Part shown: positions 44,881-57,119 of the stretch, piece after piece
Layout of the letters: every line of letters starts with the position of its first letter
How positions within the stretch are numbered: the stretch's first letter is position 1
Program-made: the position numbers and the translations under genes
The notes under the pieces: generated by a model
Seen by the model: the letters and a program-made list of their open reading frames with translations, nothing else
Database searches by the model: none
What the model was told of the DNA's origin: nothing
Source: Straminergon stramineum
Taxonomy: Eukaryota; Streptophyta; Bryopsida; Hypnales; Calliergonaceae
Assembly (NCBI GenBank): GCA_963920665.1
Contig: OY987263.1
Span: 37,684,547 to 37,748,546 of the forward strand
Direction of reading: 5' to 3'
DNA length: 64,000 nt

Positions 44881-46793
44881 ATGGTAGAGGGAGATATCTG
44901 GAAAACTTTGGTCACGGGCTGGATGGTTTGTCCAACCATTACGGAAAGGTTGAAAGAAAGATCATAGCTAGAGGATGATCTGAGTGAGATAGGGTGTGTT
45001 GGTCTATTCATGCGGCCATGGACCGTAAAGAACGACCAGATGATCTAGGAGTTGATTGTAGGTGCCTCAAACCAGTATGAGTTGACAGTGAGAGGAAGGC
45101 CTGCAACCTGGACTGACGAAGTCTAGGCTAAGGTTTACGGATTCCCTAAAAAGGGATCCGGTTTAGCTTCCCAGATAGACAAGTTTACGGTAGGGAAGTT
45201 CAAGAACGCAACCCATTCTAAGGAAGGGTATGCTATTAGTGACTGCCTGGATGCAAGGCAGAGGCATGTCCTAGAATTCCTGATCCCCATCCTCTATCCG
45301 GAAAAGCCTACCCGGGTTACGGTTACGGTCGCGAACACCATATTTGGTGCTATGGAGGGTAGACCAGTCAATTGGGGCAAGGTAATTGGATCAATGGTCT
45401 CCAAGCTTGTTGCCAACGTAGGAAAAGGAAAGACCAGTCCCATAGGTCCGTATCTTTTCCACCTCTACCACTACGCAGAACTTTTAAGTGATGCGGAAAT
45501 GGTAGAGTATAACACCGGAGCCACCATCCTCCAATACGGCCTTATGGAAGAAGTAACAGCAGAACAGCCGCCGGTAGAGGAGGAAGAGGATCTGGAAGAG
45601 GACGAACAACTCTTGGAGCGCAGGCGATGGAAGTCCATGGATCCGACGTCTCGGGGGAAGCTTCCAGCCCAACAGAAGATATCCGAGGAAGAATAAGGTA
45701 GCATATTCGGATTCTTCAAGACTAGGTTCAACTCGGTACTACAAGCGCAAGAGTACCACAAGAACCTGGTGGATCTACTGAGGAGGATTAGCCGGGAGTT
45801 GAAGACGGAGCCGAAAGACATCCTCGACATCTTGAAAAAACTTCCAAATCCAGAAGTTCTAGAGAAGAAAGACAAACAGATTGAAGGCTTGGAGAAGGAA
45901 AAGGCGGACCTTCAAGCAAGATTGAGCTGGGCTCAAGGGGAGATGGCTACAGCAAAGCAAAGGGAGAAGGAAGTCCTGCAGTTGCTGAAGAACTTATCCG
46001 GGTTGGTAGACAAGCTGGCCGACCTGGTGATGAAGGCGGCTCTAGTTCAAAACCGGTTGACCGAGGAAGGGCACCTCACCGGATCCAAGGTGATTCGGAT
46101 ACTGGTGGACTTCTCCTCGCGGATGGAGATTACGCTGAAGGAGATGAGGCAACTGCTTGGGCGGATCGACCCTGACCGGGTAATGGACTTCTCCAACTTT
46201 TTGGAGATCCATTTCGACATGGAAACTCCAGTCAAGCTCATAACCTCCATGCCACTGCCATTGAAACCGGAAGCCCCGTAGGAAACTCTCCGGTATTAAG
46301 TACACAGCCGGATACAACACGGGAATTAGCACTGCTGAAGATTACGATTTCACCACCCGTCCCAGTGTTCCACCTTCCGGAGAAGGAGCCACTTTCGACA
46401 CCTCGCACCCAGACCCGGGGTGAATTGACGGAGCGGATTGGAGAATTGTTGAATCCGGCCCGGACTCATCCAAAAGAATTCGAGTACATGCTACAAGAGC
46501 AGCAACCAAAGAAGGACATCGAGCCTATCGTGTTGGATGAGACGTCTCTAGGCGAGGAGAATGAGAGGGAGATAACTGAGATTGAGAGATCTGAGGAGAA
46601 AGAGTATTGGACCGGATCGGAAGACGAGGAAGAAGGGGACTACTCTCCTCCGGAAATCCGGAAGATCCAGACCCGGGCAGCATTACGGATGACAGCGATC
46701 AAAGCAACTCCGAAGGCAACTCCAAGGTCATCCACGCGAGCACCAACAAGTCAAGGCGGAAGCAGCCAAAAGAAAGCACGGAAGGCAAAGTAG
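44881..46793 (+). pseudogene. Gag-like / plant-transposon protein of a higher-GC element, decayed
   Basis: One frame runs from ATG 44881 to TAG 46279 with four internal stops: TAG at 44965, 45046 and 45124 and TAA at 45694. A shift in the 46282-46365 interval then opens a frame to 46793. Joined, it would be about 635 codons. The first 260 residues (RPATWTDEV, GFPKKGSGLASQ, VTVTVANTIFGAMEGRPVNW, IGPYLFHLYHYAELL) resemble the 'putative plant transposon protein' type found in many plant repeats; that link is from memory and tentative. Next come an acidic stretch, a coiled coil (about 345-390, KQIEGLEKEKADLQARL), and a Lys/Arg-rich tail (SSQKKARKAK). Two or three of the TAGs sit where Trp (TGG) fits, consistent with G-to-A decay. 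No LTRs or polymerase were found. Confidence 0.55.
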
Positions 46794-48810
46794 TTAGGAT
46801 TTTTCTCTTGGTAGTTAGGATTTAAAATTTTGAATCAGATCCAGATTTCCAAGTGTGGGACCGGGTTCCGGATTTGTAGGATCTCACTTTTCCGGATTTC
46901 TTAGGGAGTTTGTGAGTGGTTACTTGGATTTCCGAGTGCCCTTTTTGCCTTTGGTTGTTTTTGAGTTTTTAAGTCTGAGGTAGATTTGTTGCCTCTCATT
47001 CCATCCTAGCGTTATAGTTTATACTTTGTCATCCTTTCTTTTAATGTGAGCCACTAAGTAGACCCTGAGGAATTGATCTGTCGTAAATCCAGCTTTCTAG
47101 AGTTGTCTTGTAAATGTGTGGAAGTGTAAGAGAGGAGGAGGAAAGCAGGAATCTGGATCTGAGGAAACTTAGAGCTAAGTTGTGAGGAACGTTTGTGTCG
47201 TTGTCTAGACTAGTGATTTTGGTCTTGAGCACATGTCTTTAAACTCCTAGAACGGGAATCCGATTAGGAGTGGTGTGGGTGCAGATCTGGAATACCAGGG
47301 AGGGTTTTGTGCGGAAATAAGCAACCGCCGCTGGAAGAAACCCCATATCACTTACCGGAAGGTTAGCCAAACCCTAAGATCAGTTTAGCAAACGATTAAC
47401 AATCCTCGAGTCAATTCCGGTTTCTGTTGGTCTATCGTTGTAGTGGAGAGGACTTGTTACAGCTCTGAGTGACCTGCCTTCCGGATTGGCCATCCGGAAA
47501 GTTGTGAGAGTGTTTCCGGTCGCTCTAGTGCAACATTTGGTCTAAGTGTGTGTTGTGTACTTTGGAGAGAGGAGAGAGTGTGAGGAATACGAATGGTGAG
47601 TCCCTACCCCTCTATACAAGCAAAGGTGGACCCTCTGAGGGTAAAACAGAGGTAACAAAAACCAGTGTTGGTGTGAAGTGACGGATCCGGATCCCGGAAG
47701 GGAGTGGATCCGGATTGGGTTCCGGGTAGGTAGTAATCTGGAATAGAGAGAAAAAAAGGTCAAGAGAGAGCTTAAGTTGGTAGAATGGATAACCTAGGCT
47801 TGCAACAACATACTAGAATCCCCTAGGACGATATTTCGAGTTAGTTTATACGTTTGGATGTTGTAAATGGTATTTACCGCACGTTACACGTACGACATAT
47901 ACCATATTTCTTTGCTACTTAGACTCTTTTAAATGTATAGAATTTTTTTAACCATTATAGAATGGACTAGTGATTGTGGAAATCTTCCCTTTTGGATTAT
48001 ATTATAAATCTCTGACTGGTTCCTAGATTGCCATTCTCGGATTACAGAGAAAAGATTTGCTACTAAATTTTTGTGAAGGACACCTTCCTTGATTGATTCC
48101 CTTGTTCCTAGTGCAAATAATCATCTAAAAATTTATAATATTCTCTACAGGGAAACAAGCATAATCTTCCTACCTGTGAGAAACTAGCATAATCTATACA
48201 TTACATTCCAACAAATTGAACAACAAATTTCGCTACTTGAGTTTGTAGACTAGGGCAATGGGTGAGCACTTGATCTGTAACTCTCTGTTTCAGAGTCGCA
48301 ACTAGATTCACACTCACTACCGAAACCAACAACTTAACCACAATTCACAATTGCAATGCCAATTAATTTAAAGAAATAATGACCACAAGAGTTGGAATTC
48401 AACGATCCAATTCAATACAACGGATGGAGTCAAAAATTGAAGTGAAGAATCAAAGTGAAGAGGCAATTAAACGCAAATGTCAATTTATAAATGATCACCA
48501 ATTATACATAAAGGCGTGGAAATCCTAAACGAAGGAAACAATACTTGACGACGTTGGAGGGGCTAAGGGATGAGGCGTAGGAGAACCTCGTTGCCACATC
48601 CATGAAGTATCCACGCAAAGAAAAGGCGCAATAAGAAGGTCAATCCCCTTGGCCGTATATTTACCCCAGCGTACAAATAGAAGATCATTGAGTACATTCA
48701 GTGAGGCTCCACTCCAACTCATATTTAATATGTACACTTATAAGCTCCTCGCAATTTCTGTAAGGGTTACGTACTATGTAGGGCATTGACACCATTTCTC
48801 TAAGGCTTAT
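46794..48810. other. 3' part of the higher-GC element, then spacer
   Basis: From 46794 to about 47900 the base composition stays like that of the gag-like frame, and the word TCCGGAT recurs many times. GGATATACTGTCG near 44449 and the complement of the 47891-47903 region (GGTATATGTCGTA) might be the ends of a 3.4-kb element, but the match needs a gap. 47900-48810 is AT-rich spacer with nothing recognised. Confidence 0.35.
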
Positions 48811-49536
48811 AGGTGATTGCAAGAAACACTTCACGTTTTTGGCTCGAAAACCCGATTTCTGGCCGCAGGATTGGTAGTACTACGGACTACTATCAATTTC
48901 GCATGTCAAACTATGCCTATGAATCTCAACCATTGATTTCGGGCACCTGCAGATCTTAACCATTGATGTAGTACTATAGACTACTATGTAGTACTGTAGA
49001 AGCCATTGGCAACAGAAAAGGGGCCTATGGACCTTTTCATTTTTAGTAATTCAAAAAAAATTCAAAAAATTCCCAGAAAAAAAGCCATTTTTGTAGACAA
49101 GCCTACTCTCACATTGCACCAAAAATTTCTTCAAATTTTTTTTTTCTACCCAAAAAATGTGCGCGAACAATGGTCACTTTGGCCTCATGTACACACCTCA
49201 TGCAAAGTTTTTTTGCAAAAAACTCTTCATCTCTCATTGGAACACAAGTACAACTCTAACTTCTCCAATTTGTGGCTTCCAATTTGCATTTATGGGTACA
49301 ACTTTGGCTCAAAACCCCCCCAAATGGCCAAGGTAGACACCCAATTGGGGGCACTTTAAAAATAGTAAATTAATTTTTTTAAAACCCAAAAAATACCAAA
49401 TGTGTGAAACTTTTATATGTACCTTCATTCCAAATTTCAAGACAAACAAACTTACGATGCAAAAGTTATGATCCAAAAACCACATGTCCAAGGGCAAGGG
49501 GACAAAAAATAGGACAAGTGTTTCTTGCAATCACCC
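48811..49536. mobile_element. GGGTGATTGC-family MITE, subfamily 2
   Basis: Ends AGGTGATTGCAAGAAACACT and GTGTTTCTTGCAATCACCC. Flanks are TTAT on the left and TTAC on the right, three of four bases matching. It separates the upstream region of P450 copy 3 from sequence like that found before copies 1 and 2. Confidence 0.8.
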
Positions 49537-52500
49537 TTACGTACTAGCCGACATAATTGTAGAATCTGACACATTGTTCTTGTCCACTTCAATTATTAGT
49601 ATTTTATGAGAGTTTGTGCACCCTCGATCACTAGTCACTAAGTAATGTAATGGGAGCCAATATGCAGTGCCAATAGCATAGTCTCGCATATTGTTTGAGC
49701 AACAATGTGGACTTGGAGCCATTTGAGCTACATTGAAGTCCTTATAAGCTCACCCTCTTGAGGGATGACATTAGTTTAGCCTAAAAAATCTACTCAACTG
49801 AGGTACTAGCTATGCACTACCATATATAAGAATGGGTAGATGCCAGTTTAGTCTCAAAATGATTTCTCAAAGCAATCAATATACTCCGCACATTGCATGT
49901 GTAGTTAAATCTCAAAAATTTGCTTAGTCAAACTAGGTCTGCACTACACGCAATAGCATATGAATGTGTGGAGATCAATAGAGTCTCAATGAAAATGTTC
50001 GCTCATATTAGTTACTGTGTTGCAACCACGTGAATGTGTGAATGTGGTGATGGTGTTGTGCAGTGGTGCTCAGCATTCTTTTGCTTGCCAAGTTGCTTAC
50101 AAGCAAGAAATACAAGAATTTGCCTCCAGGCCCATAAGGTCTCCCCATCATCTGTTTGTTGCACTTATTGGGCAAATTCCCACAATGGGATTTTACCGAA
50201 TTAGTTGAGACTTATGGGCTGTTAATGTCTATGTGGTTGGGGCCACAACTAGCTATCATAGCTACCTCCCCTATGGCAGCAGAGGAGATTCTCAAGACTC
50301 AAGGCTCCAATTTCCCTAACTGAATTGCCACCTCTTTTACATATGTGGTTCTTCCTAGAGGTACAGAATTACCTCTTCTTCTTCCCCTTGAAAATGAGAT
50401 TCAAATTCCTATGTGAGGATGCAAAATTTGACAAGCTACTCTCATTATGAGAAGTAACATGTAAACCATGGTAGTGTTGAGGGTCTTAGGGATGTTATTT
50501 CTATAGCATCAATGAGTAGGGAAAAACAGAGAATCGTAATATCAACTAGACCGACCCAAAAATTTGGAAAATAACATACCTCTCCTTACTCAATGACTGA
50601 TTGCCATTTGCACTCATTGACTTTGGTTGAGGTTGTGGAGATCTATGGTGTATTGTATCGGTACATTTTTACTTCAAATACGAAAGAGAGAGAAGCTTGA
50701 ATATCTACAATGCTTAAAATGGTTAGCATTGGAATGCATTAGAAAAAAATGGGCCCTCATTTGGGCTGCCTCTCTTTGCAAATTTGACTTTAGCAATGAA
50801 CTTACAATGCTGGTCAAAATTTTAAAAATTTATTATTATCATTTTAAGTTGAATTTTTTTGAAATAGTTGTAGTTTGACATGGCTGATTTTCTATTCAGA
50901 TTAATTTTAATGTTATTTTTTCAACTTTTTAATATTATTTTATTTCATTATTTATTTAAGATATCTTGTGCAATTCTGTCGTCCTTAGTTGCCCCATACA
51001 TTTAGGGGAATCTTTTTCCTTGTATTTCTACCCAGAGTGTTTTGATGTCTGTAAACTCATGGCCCTCTTTAGGCCTCATTCTTCTTCTAATGTAGAGTTT
51101 AGAAAAATCAAGGTGTGTGCAACTATAATCAACACTAACGACAACTAAGCATATTTAATATTTTTAAACACAAATTACTTTCATTAGATCTCATAGGCAA
51201 TTGAAACACGATTCCAATACACTTTAGCATGCATTAAATAAACAATGTTGAATAAGTTATGAATTTTCAAGATAATGTCTTTAGATCTATCAAAACTAAG
51301 AGTAGACTTTGATAAATGTTCATGTTTTGATAGTGTCCATCTTGAGTAATCACTATCTCATTCCTTTAACGCTTCTTGATCTAAATGTAAATATCACATT
51401 TGTAGCAATGTTAATAATGGGTAACATTCCTCAATGCCTTGCCAATTGTCCAACTAGCATCTCTACTCTAAAGTATTTCTAGTTTTGAGAGTTGTAAGCA
51501 TTTGAAAGTCTTTCATTTTTGAACTTGAATGAAAAGTCATTTCATATTAGTCCTTTCTAGTTTAATTTCATTTTTTAAGTTTGAAATTCAGCTTTTTTTT
51601 TAACAATTTTGACCAAACTTGATACTAGATGCACTGATGGCATTAGATTCACTTGTGAGGCTCTCCTTAAAGAAGATACTACACTTACGACTCAATACTA
51701 GTAAACAACTTCAACTAGAAGTGAATGTACGAATAGAAGAAATTAGTCATGTCATGCATGTGATTCTCCAAGATGGTGTCACAATCATGCCTATGAGGAG
51801 TCACATTAAAATGACTATAACTAATATCATGTCATGCATGATTCTCTAAAGGCATTTCATGGCAATGGCTTCAAGCAATATACATGATGAACAAAAATTT
51901 GAGCAAGTGAGAAATTTTAGAAAGATTTTGATGGGCATTGTCAAATATTCTCAAACTACAACTCTTAGGGACTTCATGCCTCTTTTCAAGTGGATGGACA
52001 TCTTTGGGCTTGAAAGACAAATGCAAGAGTCTAGAGAAAGAATGCATGCTTTTATGTCCTTGATCATATCTGAGCATGTTGTGCAATACAAGACACAAGA
52101 GTGGTTCCATTTTTGTCAAAGATATGGCAAATGTCCTTTTAGACCAAATGGAGGATGAGATATTGCAATTTGACATGACCAATGACAATGTTAGTAGTAC
52201 ATTGTGGGTCAGAGTACAATTCCTTTAATTTCATTAAGTAGAAGCTATGAAGAATTTATAAATTTTATTTTGTTTTATTCAAAGACTTCATCATTTGAAT
52301 TTTTGAAGTTCAGAAGTAAAAGACATGGGGACTACTTGGAGGTAATTTTAGGTTGAGGTTGATGATCTCTTTGCTGGAAAATTATAGGATGATATTCACA
52401 CACTAAGGTTACTATTTTCTTGTGAAAGTTTTCAAATTATATTGTTGATCTCAAGTCTTCAAATTTGTCTTGTAAATAGGTTTAAATAATGTACCTTGAA

Positions 52501-52631
52501 TATTTTCTTCTCTTTTGAAAAAACATAATGCTTTTATAGGAAGTATCAACCCAACTACCGATACATTAGAATATATGGGCAATTGCAGAATGCATTCGCA
52601 ATCCCACTATGTGATGAGGAAAGTGAAAGAA

Positions 52632-53053
52632 TTGTAGGCTATTTTTGAGTGGATAGTGAGGAAGGCACGTTGAGGCAATTAAAATTGGATTCAATTACTA
52701 GGTGTACACATGGCAAGCCCTCATTGGCCTTCAACAAATGCAAATGCATCCCCCCCTTGTGAGAAAAAATAGTAACCCCCCTCACTCTTGTATTTTTGAA
52801 AACAAAGTCATTTGACAATCAATATGGGATAATCCGTATTTGTTTTCCGTACACATTTTCTATATCTGTATACATACAATATACGTACAATATCATAATG
52901 TTTGTATCAGGATCAACGACAAGGAAGGGTGTGTTTTTATTTTTTTTCAAAAATGATCAATGGCTACTAATTTTTGGGGGGAAGGGGGGGCTAATTAATT
53001 GAGCAGGAAGTGGTCTATCTTTTGAGTGGATAGTGATGAGGAAAGTGAAAGAA
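52632..53053. other. Insertion of about 420 bp bounded by a 21-bp direct repeat
   Basis: The sequence beginning GTGATGAGGAAAGTGAAAG occurs at 52611-52631 and again at 53033-53053, and TTTGAGTGGATAGTG occurs just inside both ends. Copies 1 and 2 have a single uninterrupted version (GTGCAAGAAGAACTTGAC region). A long target duplication would suit a retroposed insert; a local duplication with filler is the alternative. No coding sequence. Confidence 0.55.
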
Positions 53054-53314
53054 GAGCTTGACATTGTTGTAGGCAAGTCTCAAAGACTGGAAGATGTAGA
53101 CATTCCTAACCTCAAGTATTTACAAGTTGTTGTCAAAGAAAACTTTCGTCTTCACTGAACAATCCCAATGTTAATTCCTCATTTGAGTGCAAAACCTTGC
53201 AAGGTTTGGAGGTATGACATTCTAGGAATTAGTAAATGTTGGAGCAATTGCTCGAGATCCAAGGACATGGGAGGATCCTCTAACTTTCAAGCCTGAAAGA
53301 TTTTTGGATGGAAT

Positions 53315-53486
53315 CACTAGTAGAAAACTCTATTGTAGTGAACAAAAGCTAGGTGACATTTTTGTTCATTTCAACACAATTTTTTGAAAATTGCGTTAGG
53401 GTGAATGCATTTTTCAGAAAATTGTATTGTAGTGAATAAAAATGTCACCTAGCTTTTGTTCACTACAACAAGGTTTTCTTTTAGTG
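53315..53486. mobile_element. CACTA-type hairpin MITE in exon 3 of P450 copy 3
   Basis: Starts CACTAGTAGAAAACTC and ends GGTTTTCTTTTAGTG. Just inside, AACAAAAGCTAGGTGACATT and its complement pair. AAT flanks both sides (53312-53314 and 53487-53489), a 3-bp duplication. It splits the codons between LDG and MPHA. Confidence 0.85.
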
Positions 53487-53752
53487 AATGCCCCATGCTC
53501 ATATGCACATTGAAGGCAAGAATTTCGAATTGCTACCTTTTGGAATTGAGCAGAGACAATGTCTAGGCATCATGCTAGCTTCAACATTGATTCTCATCAT
53601 GGTTGCAACTTTTATGCAATCTTTTGATTGATTGGTTAAATCCTACTAGTTTGCAACCTATAGATTTAGATATGTCTGAAGGTGAAGGGTTTTCAAATGC
53701 TCTAGTTCACCCTTTGATTGCCATTCCAAATGCTCATTTATCCATTCCTTAA

Positions 53753-56571
53753 AAGAACACCTTTGAAATAGCTATTTATTTATATATAGGGTATCATATG
53801 CAACTTGCAAGTATATGCAGTTTGTTTACACTTTGTACATATATGCAATAAATACCATTTCTTAAATATGTGATAATTATGGTCTTTTTAAATGCCATTA
53901 TAGAATGATATTTTTTCATATTTCTTTATAGCTATATATGTTGCTCATATCTTGAAATTTTGGAATCTTCATTTTGACAAACAATATGGGATTACAAATT
54001 TGCACTCATTCATATATATATATTTGTACTCATATTCACATTTGTCTTTGTCTTTATATTTATATTTATATTTGTAGCCATCTATACCATATTTGTATTT
54101 AAGGTACTCGTACACAAATGCTTTTTGAAGTGGGTCTTTTGTTTGTTAGCAATGGTGGCTAGTATAGTTTTATTGAACATTGTTGGCCTATGTTTTAGAG
54201 AGGATAGTGGAATATAAACATATTTGTACATTATAACACCTCCTTGACATATTTATTCTCTAGCATGACTCCTCACTAATATTAACTTGTATGATAGGAT
54301 TAAATGGGGGCATAATGAGGGGTCTCCATGTAATTATAGAAAAGATTGTTACGCATGACAAGGCTACAATTTAGTGCTCCCAAATTGGTTTTGTGGCAGC
54401 GCAATACACAATACAATATGCTTGACAATATATGCACCTAGAATTATTGCTATGTATGATTGAGTAGAATTACTATTATTAAATAATTATTATTTTAGGT
54501 GGATCCTATAGGCAACTAGAAGAGGATTTCAATGCACTTCAACATGTATTATATGGACATGTATGAAGAAGTTACGAATTTTTAATAGTATAATCTCTTG
54601 GTGTGTCCCAAATAAGGAGTAGTCTCTCATAGATTCTTATGTTTAATTCTATACATCTTGTCTAATCAATATCTAGTAATTTGTGATGCCTTCTAGTCCA
54701 AATGTAGGTGTCACATTTTAGACAATGTTGATTATGGGTGTATATACTTCATAGACACTTCATCTCCAATGATGGCCCCTATGTTCGAGGAGAAATTTGA
54801 GCCAAACTAGCCTAAAACTCAAGTTTTCTATAATTATGGTTGTAGTTATGGATTGATATGTTTTGGTTATTTTTTGTAGTTTTACTTGAATGAAATTTTT
54901 TTGGAAGAGACAATAGATTGGTGATTTTCTTGAGGTTCTCATTATAAGTTGGTAGTTATAATTTGAAATTCAAACTAACTTACCTTTTCATTGTCTGTTT
55001 TCCTCGTATTTTAGATAGACCAAATAATAATAACTTACAAATTTGATCACATTCTACTATCCTCTCAAAATCACAAGCCAACCCTATTCAATAAAAATAC
55101 CAATTACACTTGCAAGAAAAAACAAAATTCTCTATTATATATATAAGTACAAGTACAACTATGGCATATATAAAATTATGAGTACACATATAAATCTAGT
55201 ATATGTGGATACAAATACAAATTCATTTACAAATTTGATGCATGACCCCCTTAGAATATTTTTCTTAATTGAGCTCTAATGGTATATGGGAATGACATGA
55301 CTATCTACTATTCACTCAAACACACTAGCCATAAGTTTACATTCTACTAATAATTTTATTTTTGCAACATGGTATGACTCTAAAATCAAATTTCCAATGT
55401 TCAATTCCTTTCTCCCATTTTTTCTTGTGTACTTAAATGACTTAATTTTTGAATCTCTTATATAAGAAGCAAATTGGATCATCATTCATCCATCACACTC
55501 TCATCTATACAATTTTTTATCCATTTGTTCTAGCAAAATCCTAATGGCATCCAAACATGTTCTCAAGGAAACATTTGAAATTGAATTTAACGAAACTTTG
55601 GAATTTGGTGAAACCTTTTTGGTGTTGTTGCAAATGTTATAACAAATTTTGTTCTAGTTATATATAAATTTACTAGAAAACATGATGTTCCATTTGCATA
55701 CCGGTATTATTGATGATGTCAATAAGGTTGAGACCAAAGCTAGCTACGGTAGTGTCTTTTTATGGGGTAGTATCAAAGATTTTTAAGACTCAAGGCCCTA
55801 ATTTCTCAAATTGACTCATAATGTCTTTTTCACATATGATCATGTTCAAAGTTAGAGCTAGAGTCACATCCTCATCCTATCCCTAGGAATTAGATTTAGT
55901 TTTTTCCATGTAGATGTTGAATAAACTAAACAATGTAAGAATAGAACCTTGTTATGTGAAATAATTGTCCTCTACGAAGATCCAACCAACATGTAAGTTT
56001 TGCTTGAATTGAGAGAAAAGAGTTCATTTCATTAGACTATTCATTTTTAGTCCCTTTTTTTAACCTTGTAGTAACATAAATTTACTCATTTGTGCCGTAT
56101 TTAACTACATTTAGACTATTCAATAAATTCTAAACAAAACATCTAGAGATCTCCGGATATTTATCTCTCAATATTATATGTAGATCTCCCAATGTTTTGC
56201 ATTATTTCTTGATGGACATTTTTTTCTATTATAAATTTTGGACTTTCAAAAGTCCAAAAATAAGAAAATGTAGCATTCTTGTGCACAAACATGTATCTTG
56301 CATATTGACTATAAATTGATTTGTACACTTGGTAGGTATTGATGGAGGGGATTATATTTTATACATTTTTGTCGAATTAGATTTTAAGGTTTAGAATTTT
56401 TTTCCCACAATAAATGGATTAGTCCTATGTGATTAATTCCCAAGAGTGACATGAAAATCTAGAACAATGTCATCATGGGCAATTGAGGATAGGAGTGCTT
56501 GTAGGTGAGTGAAGGGGTCTCCCAAATGATGAGAGGGTGACTCCAAATAGATGAACATTGTCATGACCCTT
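53753..56571. other. P450 copy 3 3' flank and spacer
   Basis: 53753-54600 matches 344-2000 without the MITE; 54590-55990 matches 13440-15060, including the decayed exon 1-like remnant (about 55740-55890). The rest shows no gene. Confidence 0.6.
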
Positions 56572-56579
56572 GTCACAAC

Positions 56580-56706
56580 CAGTGTTTTTTTTTCTGGCAA
56601 TTTATTGCCAAACCTGTCATAATCTAACCACTATGAATTTGTCCCTCCAAAATTTGGCATGTGCAGTGAAGCCAATATAGGGGACACTAGTCTAAAAAAA
56701 ACACTG
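56580..56706. mobile_element. hAT-type MITE
   Basis: Starts CAGTGTTTTTTTTTC and ends TAAAAAAAACACTG. GTCACAAC flanks both sides exactly (56572-56579 and 56707-56714), an 8-bp duplication as made by hAT transposases, whose ends often begin CAG. At 127 bp it has no coding capacity. Confidence 0.85.
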
Positions 56707-56901
56707 GTCACAACCTTTTGATGGATGAATGCATTGATAGATGAGATAATTTTTGATGATTGTGTCATGACCTTCATGTCATAGCCTTTGATGGATCAAT
56801 GCATTGATGGATAAACTAATCCATGATGAAATGTGCACTAGTGGACAAGTAGAGATTGCCTGGAGTTAGATTTTTCTAAATGGTGGATTTGTGTGTTGGA
56901 G

Positions 56902-57085
56902 TTAGACAACTCTAGTTGGATGACAAGAGCACCGGAGTGCTTAGAAATAGATATCTCCAAAGGATGGATTTATGCATTGAAGTTAGACAACTCTAGTTGG
57001 ATGACAAGAGCACCGGAGTGCTTAGAAATAGATATCTCCAAAGGATGGATTTATGCATTGAAGTTAGACAACTCCACTTGGATGA
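56902..57085 (+). repeat. 81-bp tandem repeat, about 2.3 units, open in one frame
   Basis: TTAGACAACTC begins at 56902, 56983 and 57064, exactly 81 bp apart; the first two units are identical. The period is a multiple of three, so one frame stays open (LDNSSWMTRAPECLEIDISK repeated). Upstream and downstream sequence holds more diverged pieces (GGAGTTAGATAACTCCAAAT). No known repeat protein is recognised. Confidence 0.8.
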
Positions 57086-57119
57086 CTAATGCACTGGATT
57101 TAGACAATTCCTAGAGGAC

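Larger units (their letters stand above)
50033..53752 (+). pseudogene. Cytochrome P450 copy 3, heavily degraded
   Basis: Same exon plan as copies 1 and 2: exon 1 50033-50360, exon 2 51629-52207, exon 3 about 52528-53752. Lesions: a 10-nt deletion just after the ATG shifts the frame; TAA in the PPGP hinge (CCATAAGGT) and TGA in place of CGA near 50321; TAA at 51847 (CTCTAA); an insertion in the QRKSG region near 52095; loss of the AG acceptor before exon 3; a 420-bp insertion at 52632-53053; a CACTA-type MITE at 53315-53486; the heme loop reads FGIEQRQCLG; and a frameshift after QSFD. It shares its last defects with copy 0. The candidate TATA box of copies 1 and 2 is gone. Confidence 0.9.

Noticed and set aside
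45471..45875. 134-codon minus-strand frame (Ser-rich) opposite the gag-like protein
   Set aside because: It is the shadow of the plus-strand acidic/coiled-coil region; low-complexity Ser/Arg composition comes from Glu/Lys codons on the other strand.
44449..47903. Terminal inverted repeats of the gag-like element (GGATATACTGTCG / GGTATATGTCGTA)
   Set aside because: The match requires a gap and mismatches, and no target duplication could be confirmed; mentioned only as a possibility.
53990..54080. Possible simple-sequence regulatory region (ATATATA, TTTATATTTATA)
   Set aside because: Ordinary AT-rich microsatellite; the homologous 600-640 stretch is similar and nothing functional is indicated.
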